Below the pieces are notes generated by a model that made no database searches, was not told the origin of the DNA, and worked only from the letters and a program-made list of their open reading frames with translations. From the NCBI RefSeq assembly GCF_009762775.1, contig NZ_CP046401.1:3844001-3908000 (forward strand): a DNA stretch of 64,000 nt. Direction: 5' to 3'. The translations under genes were made by a program, and so were the position numbers. This DNA is from Maribellus comscasis (GTDB lineage: Bacteria > Bacteroidota > Bacteroidia > Bacteroidales > Prolixibacteraceae). Below, piece by piece: positions 16,957-25,962 of the stretch. Numbering within the stretch: the stretch's first letter is position 1; every line of letters starts with the position of its first letter.

Positions 16957-17763
16957 CTATCGGCTGGTTTTTTTCTTATTATCTATTACTTCACTTGGTG
17001 AATGTCCAAATCGTTTTTTATATGCATACGAAAAGTGGGACAGGTTTTCAAAGCCCAGGTTAAGATAGATGTCAGATGCCTTTTGATTTTTCTCCTCAAT
17101 AAGGAAATGAGCCTCCTCCAATCTTTTTTGAACCAACCATTTACCGGGTGAGGTTTTAAATGTGTTTTCAAAGTCACGTTTGAATGCTGATAAGCTTCTT
17201 CCGGTTAAGAAAGCAAAGCGCTCTATGCTTACATTAAATCTGTAATTACCGTTCATAAACTTTTCCAGATCTATTTTTTGAGGGAACCCAAAATCAAAAA
17301 ACAGTCCGGCAAATTCAGGTTGATTTTGTAGAAGAATGATTAATAATTCCTCATATTTCACATTCCTGAACGCATCGTTCGGATTGCCTAACGAGTTATA
17401 ATAGAACTCAAGTGAACGAATGAAATAAGGGATTGCTTTGGTTTCTTTTATTCTTACAAACGTATCTGCAGCGTAAAAGTCCTTTTCCTGTATCTTGTAT
17501 TTATCCTGAAACGATTTTATAAAATCCTCTTCATAGATAAAGGCAACATAGTCAAATTCATTCGTACGCCTTTCTTTGATGTATCGTGCAAGTCTGTTTT
17601 TTCTTGCTATGAAGTATTCACCTGACTTGAATGTGAATGTTTTGTCTCCGTCAAAAAATCGCAATATCCCTTTTTTTACATATAGAAAAATGTGCGATGA
17701 AATAAATTGCTCTTGCCATATATCAGGGCTTTTACCGGTCGAGTTTTCTCCTGTTGAGTTCAT
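16957..17763 (-). CDS. AraC family transcriptional regulator
   Basis: A 268-residue regulator when started at the ATG 17763-17761. An upstream TTG would add 27 residues but overlap the preceding SDR gene by ~60 bases, so the ATG is preferred. The N-terminal half (~1-150) is a cupin-like sensor of the Bacteroidetes type (FLYVKKGILRFFDGD, FKSGEYFIARKN). The C-terminal ~100 residues form the paired HTH: FAFLTGRSLSAFKRDFE and LGFENLSHFSYAYKKRFG. It follows the SDR by 22 bases on the same strand, so the two are likely co-transcribed. The direct repeats at 18756-18789 before the SDR are candidate binding sites for it. Confidence 0.9.
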   Translation of the reverse strand: MNSTGENSTGKSPDIWQEQFISSHIFLYVKKGILRFFDGDKTFTFKSGEYFIARKNRLARYIKERRTNEFDYVAFIYEEDFIKSFQDKYKIQEKDFYAADTFVRIKETKAIPYFIRSLEFYYNSLGNPNDAFRNVKYEELLIILLQNQPEFAGLFFDFGFPQKIDLEKFMNGNYRFNVSIERFAFLTGRSLSAFKRDFENTFKTSPGKWLVQKRLEEAHFLIEEKNQKASDIYLNLGFENLSHFSYAYKKRFGHSPSEVIDNKKKTSR

Positions 17764-17785
17764 TGATAAACTTATTTGTTTTCTG

Positions 17786-18685
17786 CTATACTGGAAAGTG
17801 AATTTCCGTAATTTGTTCAGCCAAATTCCAAAGCCGTTTAGCAACTGTTTTATCCAAAGCGTTTTCTTTAATACTTGTCAAAGTTGGATAGCCTCTGTAT
17901 CCATCCTCATCGGGCTCATATAAATTACCACCAGTCGCATCGTTTGAAACTGCAGCATATAAAGATGGTAAAGCCCCCTGCCATGGCTCCATAAATTCGC
18001 CCAAACGTTCAATCCCCGCCTGGATAGCTTCTTCGCTCAAATGGCGTGTCAATTCAGTTTTGTTTGCCCCGGGCTGTGCTGCAATGGAAAGCACTTTTTC
18101 TCCTTTTTCCGTAATTCTACGGTGCAATTCAATTGAAAATATTAAGTCTGCCAATTTGCTCTGCCTGTATTCACGCAAAGGTTCATAGTTTATTTCAGAT
18201 TTTAAATTATCAAAATCAATTACCGCGGTTTGATACCCGTTACTGCTAACGGTTACTATTCGTGAATTCGGGGTTGATTGAAGTAAGGGATATAAATGTC
18301 CTGTAAGCGCAAAATGTCCTAGAAAGTTCACGCCAAATTGCAATTCATATCCTTCCTTCGTTTTTGATGCCGGAGGCATTGACACACCGGCATTGTTAAT
18401 CAGTATGTCCAGCTGATGGTGATTTTGAATAAAGTCTTCTGAGAATCGCTGAACAGAATCTAAATCTGATAAGTCCAGTATAGCACTTTCCAATTGACCT
18501 TTCCCATTTGTTTTTTGTAATTCAGCCAGCGCATCTTTTGCACGTTTGGGATCTCTGCAGGCAAGCATCACATTTGCACCAGCTTTGTATAAAGCAAGGG
18601 CTGTTTCATAGCCAATACCAACATTTGCACCTGTTACTATTACTGTTTTTCCGGTTTGATCCGGAATATTGTTTATTGTCCACAT
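17786..18685 (-). CDS. SDR family oxidoreductase (retinol-dehydrogenase/WWOX-like)
   Basis: A 299-residue classical-type short-chain dehydrogenase from ATG 18685-18683; a TTG 12 codons further up is less likely because homologues start near MWTxxNIPDQ. Cofactor motif TGANVGIG (18-25), CRD after strand 2 (likely NADP preference), DLSDLDSV, NNAG (97-100), catalytic S147/S148 and YRQSK (Y173, K177). The length and the C-terminal EPD-G region resemble retinol dehydrogenase-like SDRs acting on hydrophobic aldehydes or ketones. First gene of a probable two-gene unit with the AraC regulator. Confidence 0.9.
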   Translation of the reverse strand: MWTINNIPDQTGKTVIVTGANVGIGYETALALYKAGANVMLACRDPKRAKDALAELQKTNGKGQLESAILDLSDLDSVQRFSEDFIQNHHQLDILINNAGVSMPPASKTKEGYELQFGVNFLGHFALTGHLYPLLQSTPNSRIVTVSSNGYQTAVIDFDNLKSEINYEPLREYRQSKLADLIFSIELHRRITEKGEKVLSIAAQPGANKTELTRHLSEEAIQAGIERLGEFMEPWQGALPSLYAAVSNDATGGNLYEPDEDGYRGYPTLTSIKENALDKTVAKRLWNLAEQITEIHFPV

Positions 18686-18755
18686 AGTGTTCTGTTTTTT
18701 ACTGTTTCTATTCTGATACAAAGATTAGCATATAAAAAACAAAATGGTTTGCTGT

Positions 18756-18789
18756 AAAGCCCAAAGTTAGTTTGTTGAAAAGTCCAAAG
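18756..18789 (-). promoter_or_regulatory. Direct-repeat operator and -7 box before the SDR/AraC pair
   Basis: AAAGCCCAAAG (18756-18766) and AAAGTCCAAAG (18779-18789) are near-identical direct repeats 23 bases apart. The minus strand reads TAACTTTG at 18769-18762, a TAnnTTTG match inside the first repeat. Tandem half-sites about two helical turns apart are typical of AraC-type regulators, and one is encoded by the second gene. Assignment is inferred. Confidence 0.45.
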
Positions 18790-18956
18790 GTTTAATTAAT
18801 TTAGTGATTGTTCTATATTTAAACTTGCCGATAACAATCATTTATTTTAAAACCAAGGAGTTTTTTTCCGGTCTGTAAATTTGGCACGAGGGATATCTTT
18901 TTGTAAAAAACTGTTCAATCTCCCGCCGTTAGCCGGTTTTGGAAATATTGCAAAGA

Positions 18957-19229
18957 GGGATAGAACCATCCTGTGGCGGGATACAATGATTCTATCTATG
19001 GATAGAACGATAATATCCCTGGATAGAATGACAATATCCAACGCGGGCAAGACCATATCCCTGGATAGCGTGATGATATCCTGAGATAGCATGATCATAT
19101 CCCGGTTTTACGTGGTAAAACAGCGTTTTTTTGTGCTAAAAACAGGGATAGCATGATCATATCTCTGGCTACAACGAGCATATCCCGGGATAGAATGCTC
19201 ATATCCCGGGGCCGAACACTGCTATCCTG
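18957..19229. repeat. Array of eleven ~21-bp imperfect dyads (GGATA-N9-TATCC)
   Basis: Units start at 18958, 18979, 19000, 19021, 19042, 19063, 19084, then 19146, 19167, 19188 and 19209. Every step inside the two blocks is exactly 21 bases. Each unit is a 19-bp dyad, GGATA, nine variable bases, TATCC; units 3, 4, 6 and 10 have both arms intact and the others have one weak arm. A 41-bp spacer between blocks holds a perfect hairpin GTTTTAC-GTG-GTAAAAC (19105-19121). Because 21 is seven codons, both strands are open in one frame and would read as heptads (plus ISLDR-like, minus LSRDIIV-like). No start, signal or neighbour supports translation. It fills the gap between the outer-membrane factor gene (stop at 19233) and the SDR promoter region. 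Confidence 0.9.
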
Positions 19230-19232
19230 AAT

Positions 19233-20612
19233 TTATGCGTAATCCATAATTTTACCGGAAATCTGGAGCAGTGAAATTTCAGCCAGTTTTGTTTGATATT
19301 TTATCGAGATTAAACGTTGTTCGGCATCAAGCAAACTTTTTTGAACCTCGCGAAGTTCTATTCCGGAAAGGCTTCCCAGTTTATATCTTTCCAAAGCAAT
19401 TTCAAGGTTTTCACGCGCAACTTCCAGGTTTTGTTCTTCCATTTGTACCAAACGAAGATTGTTCTCGTAGGCATAATACACGGTAAGTAATTCCGCTTTA
19501 ATATCCTGTTCTACTTCGCGGAGTTGTATCACCTTGTTTTTGACGTCAATTTGTGCATTTGCTTTTTCCCTGCGCCGGTTATTCCCGTCAAAAATATCCA
19601 TACTTAAATTCAGCCCGTAGTTAAATGCCCGGGATTGCTGGTTACTTATGGCAAGCGTTCCGTAATCGCTTATTGAACCTGTTCCATACCCGCGATAAGT
19701 GTAGGTATAGCCTGAAGACAAATACAGGTAGGGATAAGCCCGCGATGCTATAATTTTATAATCGAGTTCAGAAATGGTCTGATTTTTTCTTGCGATTTGA
19801 AGACCGGTGTTAAAATTCATCGTTGCATCAAGCAACTCGTTGTATACAAGATCAGGATTAAATATGATGGAAGAATCTTTTACACCGATAAGTTCTTCCA
19901 GGTTTTCCACCGCCATCAGCTTTTTTAAGCGTATTTCCGATTCAAGAATCGCTTCGTTCTGTCTGGCTAAATTTGAACTGTCGGCATTAAGATAAACAAT
20001 CGACTGAAGCAGTTCAAGTTTTGAAGAGGCTCCGAGCAAATAACGTTCTTCATCTATTCTGGCCCGCTCTCTCGACAATGAAACAGCATATTCCATATTT
20101 TTGAAATAGTTTATCTGCTGGATGTAATAGTAGTATTCAGCGGCAATTTGGGCAACCAGATTTTCGATGGACATTTGGGTATTGAGTTCTCCCATTTTTT
20201 TTAACTCGTTCAATTTCTGATAGCTTGTTTTTACATTAAAACCGTCGAATATTGTCATGTTAAAGTTTAGTCCAGCCGATCCTGTTGTATTGTAAATACC
20301 ACTTGACACCCGTTCCGAACCATCATTCATATTTTGAGTAGTAGTAGTCAAATTTGCTCCATACCGGTTTGTCGTTGTAATAGTTGGTAAATAACCGGCA
20401 TTTCCCCGGGTTACATTGTTTTCGGCAATTTCTTCCTGGTTTCGAACGATTTTTACCGCATAGTTTTGTTCAAGGCTGGTTGTTATACAACGACTCAAAT
20501 CATAGATTTCCTGCGCTTTGTTGTGCTGGAAAACAAATATAAAAAACAGAAGAATGATTGTTGTTTTTTTAATGATATGCCGGTTTGTTTTTTTCAGGAC
20601 TTTTTGATTCAT
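19233..20612 (-). CDS. TolC-family outer membrane efflux protein
   Basis: A 459-residue outer membrane factor from ATG 20612-20610; a GTG seven codons earlier is possible. The first 43 bases overlap the 3' end of the RND gene, tying it into the operon. The signal region ends near HNKAQ-EIYDL. Two OEP repeats follow, with long coiled-coil alpha-hairpins (repeated A..N/Q..L patterns, for example LARQNEAILESEIRLKKLM) and the second-repeat ending LEIALERYKLGSLSGIELREVQ. It forms the outer-membrane exit duct for the pump encoded just upstream. It is the last gene; the dyad array begins 4 bases after the stop. Confidence 0.92.
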   Translation of the reverse strand: MNQKVLKKTNRHIIKKTTIILLFFIFVFQHNKAQEIYDLSRCITTSLEQNYAVKIVRNQEEIAENNVTRGNAGYLPTITTTNRYGANLTTTTQNMNDGSERVSSGIYNTTGSAGLNFNMTIFDGFNVKTSYQKLNELKKMGELNTQMSIENLVAQIAAEYYYYIQQINYFKNMEYAVSLSRERARIDEERYLLGASSKLELLQSIVYLNADSSNLARQNEAILESEIRLKKLMAVENLEELIGVKDSSIIFNPDLVYNELLDATMNFNTGLQIARKNQTISELDYKIIASRAYPYLYLSSGYTYTYRGYGTGSISDYGTLAISNQQSRAFNYGLNLSMDIFDGNNRRREKANAQIDVKNKVIQLREVEQDIKAELLTVYYAYENNLRLVQMEEQNLEVARENLEIALERYKLGSLSGIELREVQKSLLDAEQRLISIKYQTKLAEISLLQISGKIMDYA

Positions 20613-23600
20613 CTTTGATAGATTTTGTTTCACTTGAAATAAATAAGTAAATTCCTGGTACTACATACAATGTAAGGAATGTTGAAATGGTTAATCCGCC
20701 AACAACGGCAATACCCATTGCAACACGGCTTTGTGCTCCCTCTCCCAATCCCATTGCCAAAGGAAGAATTCCTAAAACAGTTGATAAACTGGTCATTAAA
20801 ATTGGCCGGAATCTGGCAGCAGATGCAAATTTGATGGCATCAAATTTACTCATGCCGGCTTCTTTGCGCTGGTTGGCAAATTCAACAATCAAAATACCAT
20901 TTTTCGACACCAGACCAATCAGCATGATGATACCAATCTGGCTAAAAATATTCATCGTAACATTAAAGTACCACATAAAAAACATCGCTCCGGTAAGGGC
21001 TAATGGTACGGTCATCATTACAATAATCGGGTCTTTAAAACTTTCAAACTGTGCCGAAAGTACAAGGAAAATTAAAACAATCGCCAAAAGGAACGCAAAC
21101 ATCAAACTCGATGAGCTTTCCATAAAATCTTTGGAGTCACCCGCCAACGCTGTTCTAAAGGTGTCATCAAGAACTTCCGCTGCAATTTTATCCATTTCTG
21201 CCAGTCCTTCACTAATGGTTCGGCCTTCAGCCAAACCTGAAGAAACCGTTGCCGACACAAATCGGTTGTAGCGGTACAATTGTGGAGGGGCGGTTGATTC
21301 TTTCAGGGAAACAAAATTATCGAGTTGAACCATTTCACCACTGTTGTTCCGAACATACAGCGACTTTAAATCAAGTGGTTTATTTCTGTCCTGCCGGGCG
21401 AGTTCTCCCAAAATCTGATATTGTTTTCCGTTCATTATAAAGTAGCCAAATCGTTGTCCGCTGAGCGCCAACTGGAGTGTCTGGCCAATATTTTGAGTTG
21501 ATACTCCCAACAAATTGGCTTTGTCGCGGTCAATCTCTATTTGAAGTTCAGGCTTTGTAAATTTTAGGTTTACATCTGCCATTTCAAAAATGGGGTTGTC
21601 CTGAACTTTTGCCATAAATTCGGGTAATATTTCCCGAAGTTTCTCGATGGTGGGCGCTTGTAAAACGTACTGAATAGGCAAGCCGGCCCTTCGCCCTCCA
21701 AATGTAGATTGCTGGATAACGCTGGCTCTGGCCTTTGTCATCTTTCGCAATTCTGCTGTTAACTGGGCTGCTATTTCCTGTTGAGAACGTTCTCTTTCGG
21801 AGGGATCGACCAATACAATCCGGACAAACGCCCAGCTTCCCCTTACCATCGCGGTTACTTTCTCAGCCTCAGGCACAAGCCTGTTAACGACATCGTTAAC
21901 TTCCTCTACATAGTCAAAATTATATTCGTAGGTAGAGCCCTCCGGAGTTGTGATGTTAATGTTTAACTGAGAACGGTCTTCCATTGGTGCCATCTCAGCC
22001 GGAATAATTTTCCATAAAAAATAAATAAATACACCGGAAGAGAGAAGGATAATTAATGAGATATATTTTTTCTTTAAAAATGAATTTAAAGAGTTTTGAT
22101 AGGTATTGTTAAGTTTTACAAAAAACTTTTCAGAGGCGTTGTAAGCTTTACTTCTTTTGTGTCTGGTTTTCAGGATTTTTGTTGAAAGCATGGGGGTGAG
22201 CGTCAAAGCTACAAACGACGAAATACCTACAGCACCTGCGATTACAATGCTAAATTCCCGGAAAAGGCGACCTGTCATTCCTTCCAGAAAAACGATGGGG
22301 AAAAATACTGCAATAAGTGTAATTGTTGTTGCAATAATTGCAAAGAAAATTTCATTGGCACCTTTAATTCCTGCTTCCCGCGGCGACATTCCCTGTTCAA
22401 TCTTTACATATATATTTTCCATCATCACAATGGCATCATCAACCACAAGGCCAATGGAAAGTACAATGGCCAGTAAGGTTAAAACATTTATTGTAAAACC
22501 AGCGATGTACATGATAAAAAATGAACCAACCAACGAAACCGGGATTACCAGTATGGGCAGAACGGTTGTCCTCCAGTCGCGAAGGAACACAAAAATAATA
22601 ACCACAACCAAAAAGAAAGCCAGGTAAATGGTGGTTTGAACTTCTTTGATGGAAGTCCGAATGTAATCGGTATTGTCAAAGCCAATTTCAATCTCAACAT
22701 CGTCGGGTAAATCTTTTTTGATGTATTCGAGTCTGTCGTAAACATCATCAACAATGTCGATATGATTGGCGCCGGGCTGTGGGATAATAACGGTACCTAC
22801 CATCGGAATCCCGTTCATTTTCATAATTCCCCGGATGTCTTCAGGGCCAATTTCGGCACGGCCAATATCACGGACTCTTATCAACTGTTCACCCGACTGT
22901 TTTAAAATAAGGCTGTTAAACTCTTCGGCAGTTGTCATTAATCCAAGTGCGCGGATGGTCAATTCCGTGGAGTTACCTTCAATACTTCCTGCAGGAAGTT
23001 CAACGTTTTCGCGCAAAATAGCATTCCGCACGTCAAGCGGAGTCATTTGGTAGCCCGCCAGTTTTACCGGATCGAGCCAAATGCGCATCGCATATCTTTT
23101 GTCGCCCCAAATGCTTATTGAACTCACTCCTGAAATAGTTTGCAGCTGTTCTTTAAAAGTTAATTCTGCAATCTCCGAAAGTTCGAGGAGTGAACGTTTG
23201 GCACTTTTAACGGCGATAAACATAATGGGGCTGGCATCTGCATCAGCTTTTGATACCGTTGGAGGATCACAGTCACGGGGTAAATACCGCTGTGCTTGTG
23301 AAACTTTATCACGCACATCGTTGGCAGCTGTCTCCAAATCAACAGAAAGTTCGAATTCAACTGTTACCCTGCTGCTTCCCTGGCTACTCGAACTGGTTAA
23401 TGTCCTGATTCCCGGTATTCCGTTAATAGATTGCTCTAAAGGCTCTGTAATCTGGGTTTCGATAACATCGGAGTTGGCTCCCGGATACGATGTCCTTACC
23501 GAAATAATCGGCGGGTCTACACTTGGAAACTCCCTTACCCCGAGGTAGGTCATTCCAATAGCCCCAAAGAGTAATATAACCAGCGAAAATACGGTGGCCA

Positions 23601-23637
23601 ACACCGGTCGTTTTATACTTAATGACGATAGACTCAT
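20569..23637 (-). CDS. RND (HAE1/AcrB-type) efflux transporter
   Basis: A 1022-residue inner-membrane proton antiporter, full length for the family. TM1 begins after SIKRPVLATVFSLVI. The periplasmic porter loops start with the usual REFPSVDPPIISV, and TM4 carries the proton-relay pair in GLVVDDAIVMMENI. The second half repeats the layout (IGIIMLIGLVSKNGILIVEFAN) and ends with PLAMGLGEGAQSR and IVGG-type TM12. It pumps drugs, detergents or lipids from periplasm/inner membrane together with the adaptor and TolC protein on either side. It starts 4 bases after the adaptor stop. No local regulator gene is adjacent. Confidence 0.95.
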   Translation of the reverse strand: MSLSSLSIKRPVLATVFSLVILLFGAIGMTYLGVREFPSVDPPIISVRTSYPGANSDVIETQITEPLEQSINGIPGIRTLTSSSSQGSSRVTVEFELSVDLETAANDVRDKVSQAQRYLPRDCDPPTVSKADADASPIMFIAVKSAKRSLLELSEIAELTFKEQLQTISGVSSISIWGDKRYAMRIWLDPVKLAGYQMTPLDVRNAILRENVELPAGSIEGNSTELTIRALGLMTTAEEFNSLILKQSGEQLIRVRDIGRAEIGPEDIRGIMKMNGIPMVGTVIIPQPGANHIDIVDDVYDRLEYIKKDLPDDVEIEIGFDNTDYIRTSIKEVQTTIYLAFFLVVVIIFVFLRDWRTTVLPILVIPVSLVGSFFIMYIAGFTINVLTLLAIVLSIGLVVDDAIVMMENIYVKIEQGMSPREAGIKGANEIFFAIIATTITLIAVFFPIVFLEGMTGRLFREFSIVIAGAVGISSFVALTLTPMLSTKILKTRHKRSKAYNASEKFFVKLNNTYQNSLNSFLKKKYISLIILLSSGVFIYFLWKIIPAEMAPMEDRSQLNINITTPEGSTYEYNFDYVEEVNDVVNRLVPEAEKVTAMVRGSWAFVRIVLVDPSERERSQQEIAAQLTAELRKMTKARASVIQQSTFGGRRAGLPIQYVLQAPTIEKLREILPEFMAKVQDNPIFEMADVNLKFTKPELQIEIDRDKANLLGVSTQNIGQTLQLALSGQRFGYFIMNGKQYQILGELARQDRNKPLDLKSLYVRNNSGEMVQLDNFVSLKESTAPPQLYRYNRFVSATVSSGLAEGRTISEGLAEMDKIAAEVLDDTFRTALAGDSKDFMESSSSLMFAFLLAIVLIFLVLSAQFESFKDPIIVMMTVPLALTGAMFFMWYFNVTMNIFSQIGIIMLIGLVSKNGILIVEFANQRKEAGMSKFDAIKFASAARFRPILMTSLSTVLGILPLAMGLGEGAQSRVAMGIAVVGGLTISTFLTLYVVPGIYLFISSETKSIKDESKSPEKNKPAYH

Positions 23638-23641
23638 GATG

Positions 23642-24754
23642 TTACAAAACTGTATTTTGATTGGTTATTAAGGTATCGAGTTGAACAGGAAGGCTTTCCC
23701 TTAATTGAAGAGTTGCGGTGGTAAGCAAGGTGTCGCCAAAATTCAGCCCCTTTTTAATTTGAATATGAGATTCAGTGCGAAGGCCAATTACAACATTTCT
23801 TTGTTCAGCTTTACCATTTTTTAAAATAAATACTTTTTCTCCGTCCATTTCGGGAATAACCGCTTCGGTTGGAATTGAGACAGTATTTTCAATTTGCGAA
23901 AGTTTAACCGTAACACTTGCATATCGTCCGGGTTTTAGTTCTTCATTTTTATTTGGGTAAAGTGCTCTTAATACAATAGTTCGCGTTTCCAGTTCAACTT
24001 TGGGTTCTATAGCGTAAACTTTAGCCCGAAATTCTTCGGTAAAACCGTCAACATTAAAAGAAATGGGATACCCGGGATTTACTTCGCCTGCATAACGTTC
24101 CGGGATAGAAAATTCGATTTTCAACGGACTTACTTTTACAAGTCGTACAATTTTGGTTTGTGTGGTTGCTATTGCACCTTCACTTATCATCCGCAAACCA
24201 ACAATGCCGTCAAACGGTGCCCTGAGTTCGGTTTCGGCTATCCGTGCTTCAATTAATTTGATATCGGCCTGAAGAGCTTGCAACTCTGTAGAAATCTGAT
24301 CATAGCTTTCGCGGCTGATGGCATCGCGGTCAAGCAACTGGCGCTGCCTGAATTCTTTTTCTTCTGTAAGTTTCAACTGTGCCTGAAGTTTTAACAATTG
24401 CGCCTGTAATGGCCTGTCGTTTATTTTCGCCAGTAAATCACCTTTTTTTACTCGGGTTCCTTCATCAAAATAAATTCCTACAATTTTACCTGATGTTTCA
24501 AAGGATAACTCAACTTCTTCATCCGGTAAAAGCGAACCAACGGCTTTTCGTAGTTCACTCATTTCAGTAGGAACCAACACATAACCACTTGCCATTAAAG
24601 GTTGATTGGCTCTGCTGCCTGCCATCCGCATACTGCTTTGAGCGTTTTCTTCTTTTGATAACAATGGTTTGAGTTTAGGGTACAGAATTATTCCCCCCAT
24701 TACAAGAATCAATAAAACTGTTATTGAAATCCTGAAAATCTTTTTTGTTGCCAC
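23642..24754 (-). CDS. RND efflux membrane fusion protein (adaptor)
   Basis: A 370-residue HlyD/AcrA-type periplasmic adaptor. The only plausible start is GTG 24754-24752. A membrane anchor spans ~9-26, followed by a barrel-sandwich (lipoyl-like) region FETSGKIVGIYFDEGTRVKKGD, a long alpha-hairpin (LLKLQAQLKLTEEKEFRQRQ), AELRAPFDGIVGLR-like return strand (ETELRAPFDGIVGLRMIS), and beta-barrel/membrane-proximal domains. It is the first gene of the efflux operon and links the RND pump with the outer-membrane duct. No consensus promoter was found in the ~200 bases upstream. Confidence 0.93.
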   Translation of the reverse strand: MATKKIFRISITVLLILVMGGIILYPKLKPLLSKEENAQSSMRMAGSRANQPLMASGYVLVPTEMSELRKAVGSLLPDEEVELSFETSGKIVGIYFDEGTRVKKGDLLAKINDRPLQAQLLKLQAQLKLTEEKEFRQRQLLDRDAISRESYDQISTELQALQADIKLIEARIAETELRAPFDGIVGLRMISEGAIATTQTKIVRLVKVSPLKIEFSIPERYAGEVNPGYPISFNVDGFTEEFRAKVYAIEPKVELETRTIVLRALYPNKNEELKPGRYASVTVKLSQIENTVSIPTEAVIPEMDGEKVFILKNGKAEQRNVVIGLRTESHIQIKKGLNFGDTLLTTATLQLRESLPVQLDTLITNQNTVL

Positions 24755-24952
24755 AATTTGTTGTTTTTCTTAAAAAATTCGGTTACTAAATAGTGTTTGA
24801 CTAGTGCAAGGTTAAAAAGTTAAATGACAAATGTTAAAAAAAAACGCCATTAACAATTCATTTAGTTTTTATGTCGGAAATTTGGATTTAATTTTACAAG
24901 TTCCGGTTAAAATGCTGTCGTTGTTTGGTGATTAGGTTCTCAAATTGTAGGG

Positions 24953-25960
24953 TTATAATTTGGTAATTGTTTGCCATATTGACAGGTTTACCGGTATTCC
25001 TTTTTTTAAGTTTTCTTCTCTGGTTTTTTTTATCCTTTCGCCGGGGTATCGGATTTTGTTCGTCTCATTTTCCGAAATCGAAGTTTTAAAATCATTGATG
25101 ATATCATTGATTGATTTTTCAATGGCGGGATAATTCTGTAAATTTTTTAAATCGATGGCAATAAAAACCTGCGAAACCGCATGTTCAATCTCGTGCTTAC
25201 TGATTTCGTGTGTAGCTTTTCCGGCGGATAAAATGGCTGCAAAAATATCGAGCAATAATGACAGACCAGCTCCTTTCCAATATCCTATGGGAAGCGCCCT
25301 TCCGGTTTCTAAAATTTCACCCGGTATTTTTGTGAGTTCTCCCTTTTTATTAAATCCGCCATCAAAGGGCAGGTTTTTTCCTTCCAGTTGAGAAGCTTCC
25401 ATTTTCCCGTAGGAAAATTGTGTCATGGAAAAATCGAGAACAATAGCACTTTCTCCGTAAGGCACAGCAAAAACCAGTGGATTGTTTCCCAGTTTGCTGT
25501 CTGCAGCGCCCCATGCCGGCATGTTGGCAATTGTGTTTGTCCAGGCAATAAATGCAAATCCATTTTTTGCTGCCTGCCAGCCATACAGTCCGGCACGCAT
25601 CCAATGGTTGGTATTCCCCAATGCAATACATCCTATGGTGTTTTTTGAAGCTACTTCCATTGCCCGTTTGGAGCATATTTCTGCATTAATGGGCCCCGGT
25701 CCTGAATTTCCATTCCATTGCTCCAGGGCTCCGGTGGCATTTGCGAGTTCCGCAATTGCATCAACCCTTATAAAACCTTGTCGGATGTAATCGATAAAAC
25801 GAGGAAAGCGATAAACGCCGTGCGAATAAACTCCTTCCAGGCTGTTGGTGGTAAAAATATCTGCACATTTTTCAGCTTTTGATTCTTCAAAACTGTACTT
25901 CAGCAAAACCCGTTTAAAAACCGATTTCATTTTATCAAAAGATATCCTTACTTGTTCCAT
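24953..25960 (-). CDS. yiaK: Ldh-family 2,3-diketo-L-gulonate reductase-like oxidoreductase
   Basis: A 335-residue NAD(P)H-dependent oxidoreductase of the malate/L-lactate dehydrogenase (Ldh_2) fold. It closely follows E. coli YiaK along its length: GVYSHGVYRFPRFI, LGNTNHWMRAGLYGWQAA with catalytic His, WTNTIANMPAWGA, GNNPLVFAVP, DFSMTQFSYGKME, PIGYWKGAGLSLLLD and the QVFIAIDL strand. YiaK reduces 2,3-diketo-L-gulonate in L-ascorbate/uronate-type sugar-acid breakdown. It is the last gene of a four-gene operon; its start is 2 bases after the MazG-like stop. The exact substrate here could be a related 2-keto sugar acid. Confidence 0.85.
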   Translation of the reverse strand: MEQVRISFDKMKSVFKRVLLKYSFEESKAEKCADIFTTNSLEGVYSHGVYRFPRFIDYIRQGFIRVDAIAELANATGALEQWNGNSGPGPINAEICSKRAMEVASKNTIGCIALGNTNHWMRAGLYGWQAAKNGFAFIAWTNTIANMPAWGAADSKLGNNPLVFAVPYGESAIVLDFSMTQFSYGKMEASQLEGKNLPFDGGFNKKGELTKIPGEILETGRALPIGYWKGAGLSLLLDIFAAILSAGKATHEISKHEIEHAVSQVFIAIDLKNLQNYPAIEKSINDIINDFKTSISENETNKIRYPGERIKKTREENLKKGIPVNLSIWQTITKL

Positions 25961-25962
25961 AT

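Noticed and set aside
17764..17844. Longer TTG start for the AraC-type gene
   Set aside because: It would overlap the SDR gene by about 60 bases; the ATG at 17763 gives the normal family length.
18847..19098. Open frames on both strands across the 21-bp array (83 codons minus; 67 codons plus from TTG)
   Set aside because: The frames stay open only because the repeat length is a multiple of three; there is no signal, promoter or homologue I can name, and both strands are equally open.
20687..21271. 194-codon plus-strand frame
   Set aside because: Antisense to the RND transporter gene; composition follows that gene's third-position pattern, and no motif is seen.
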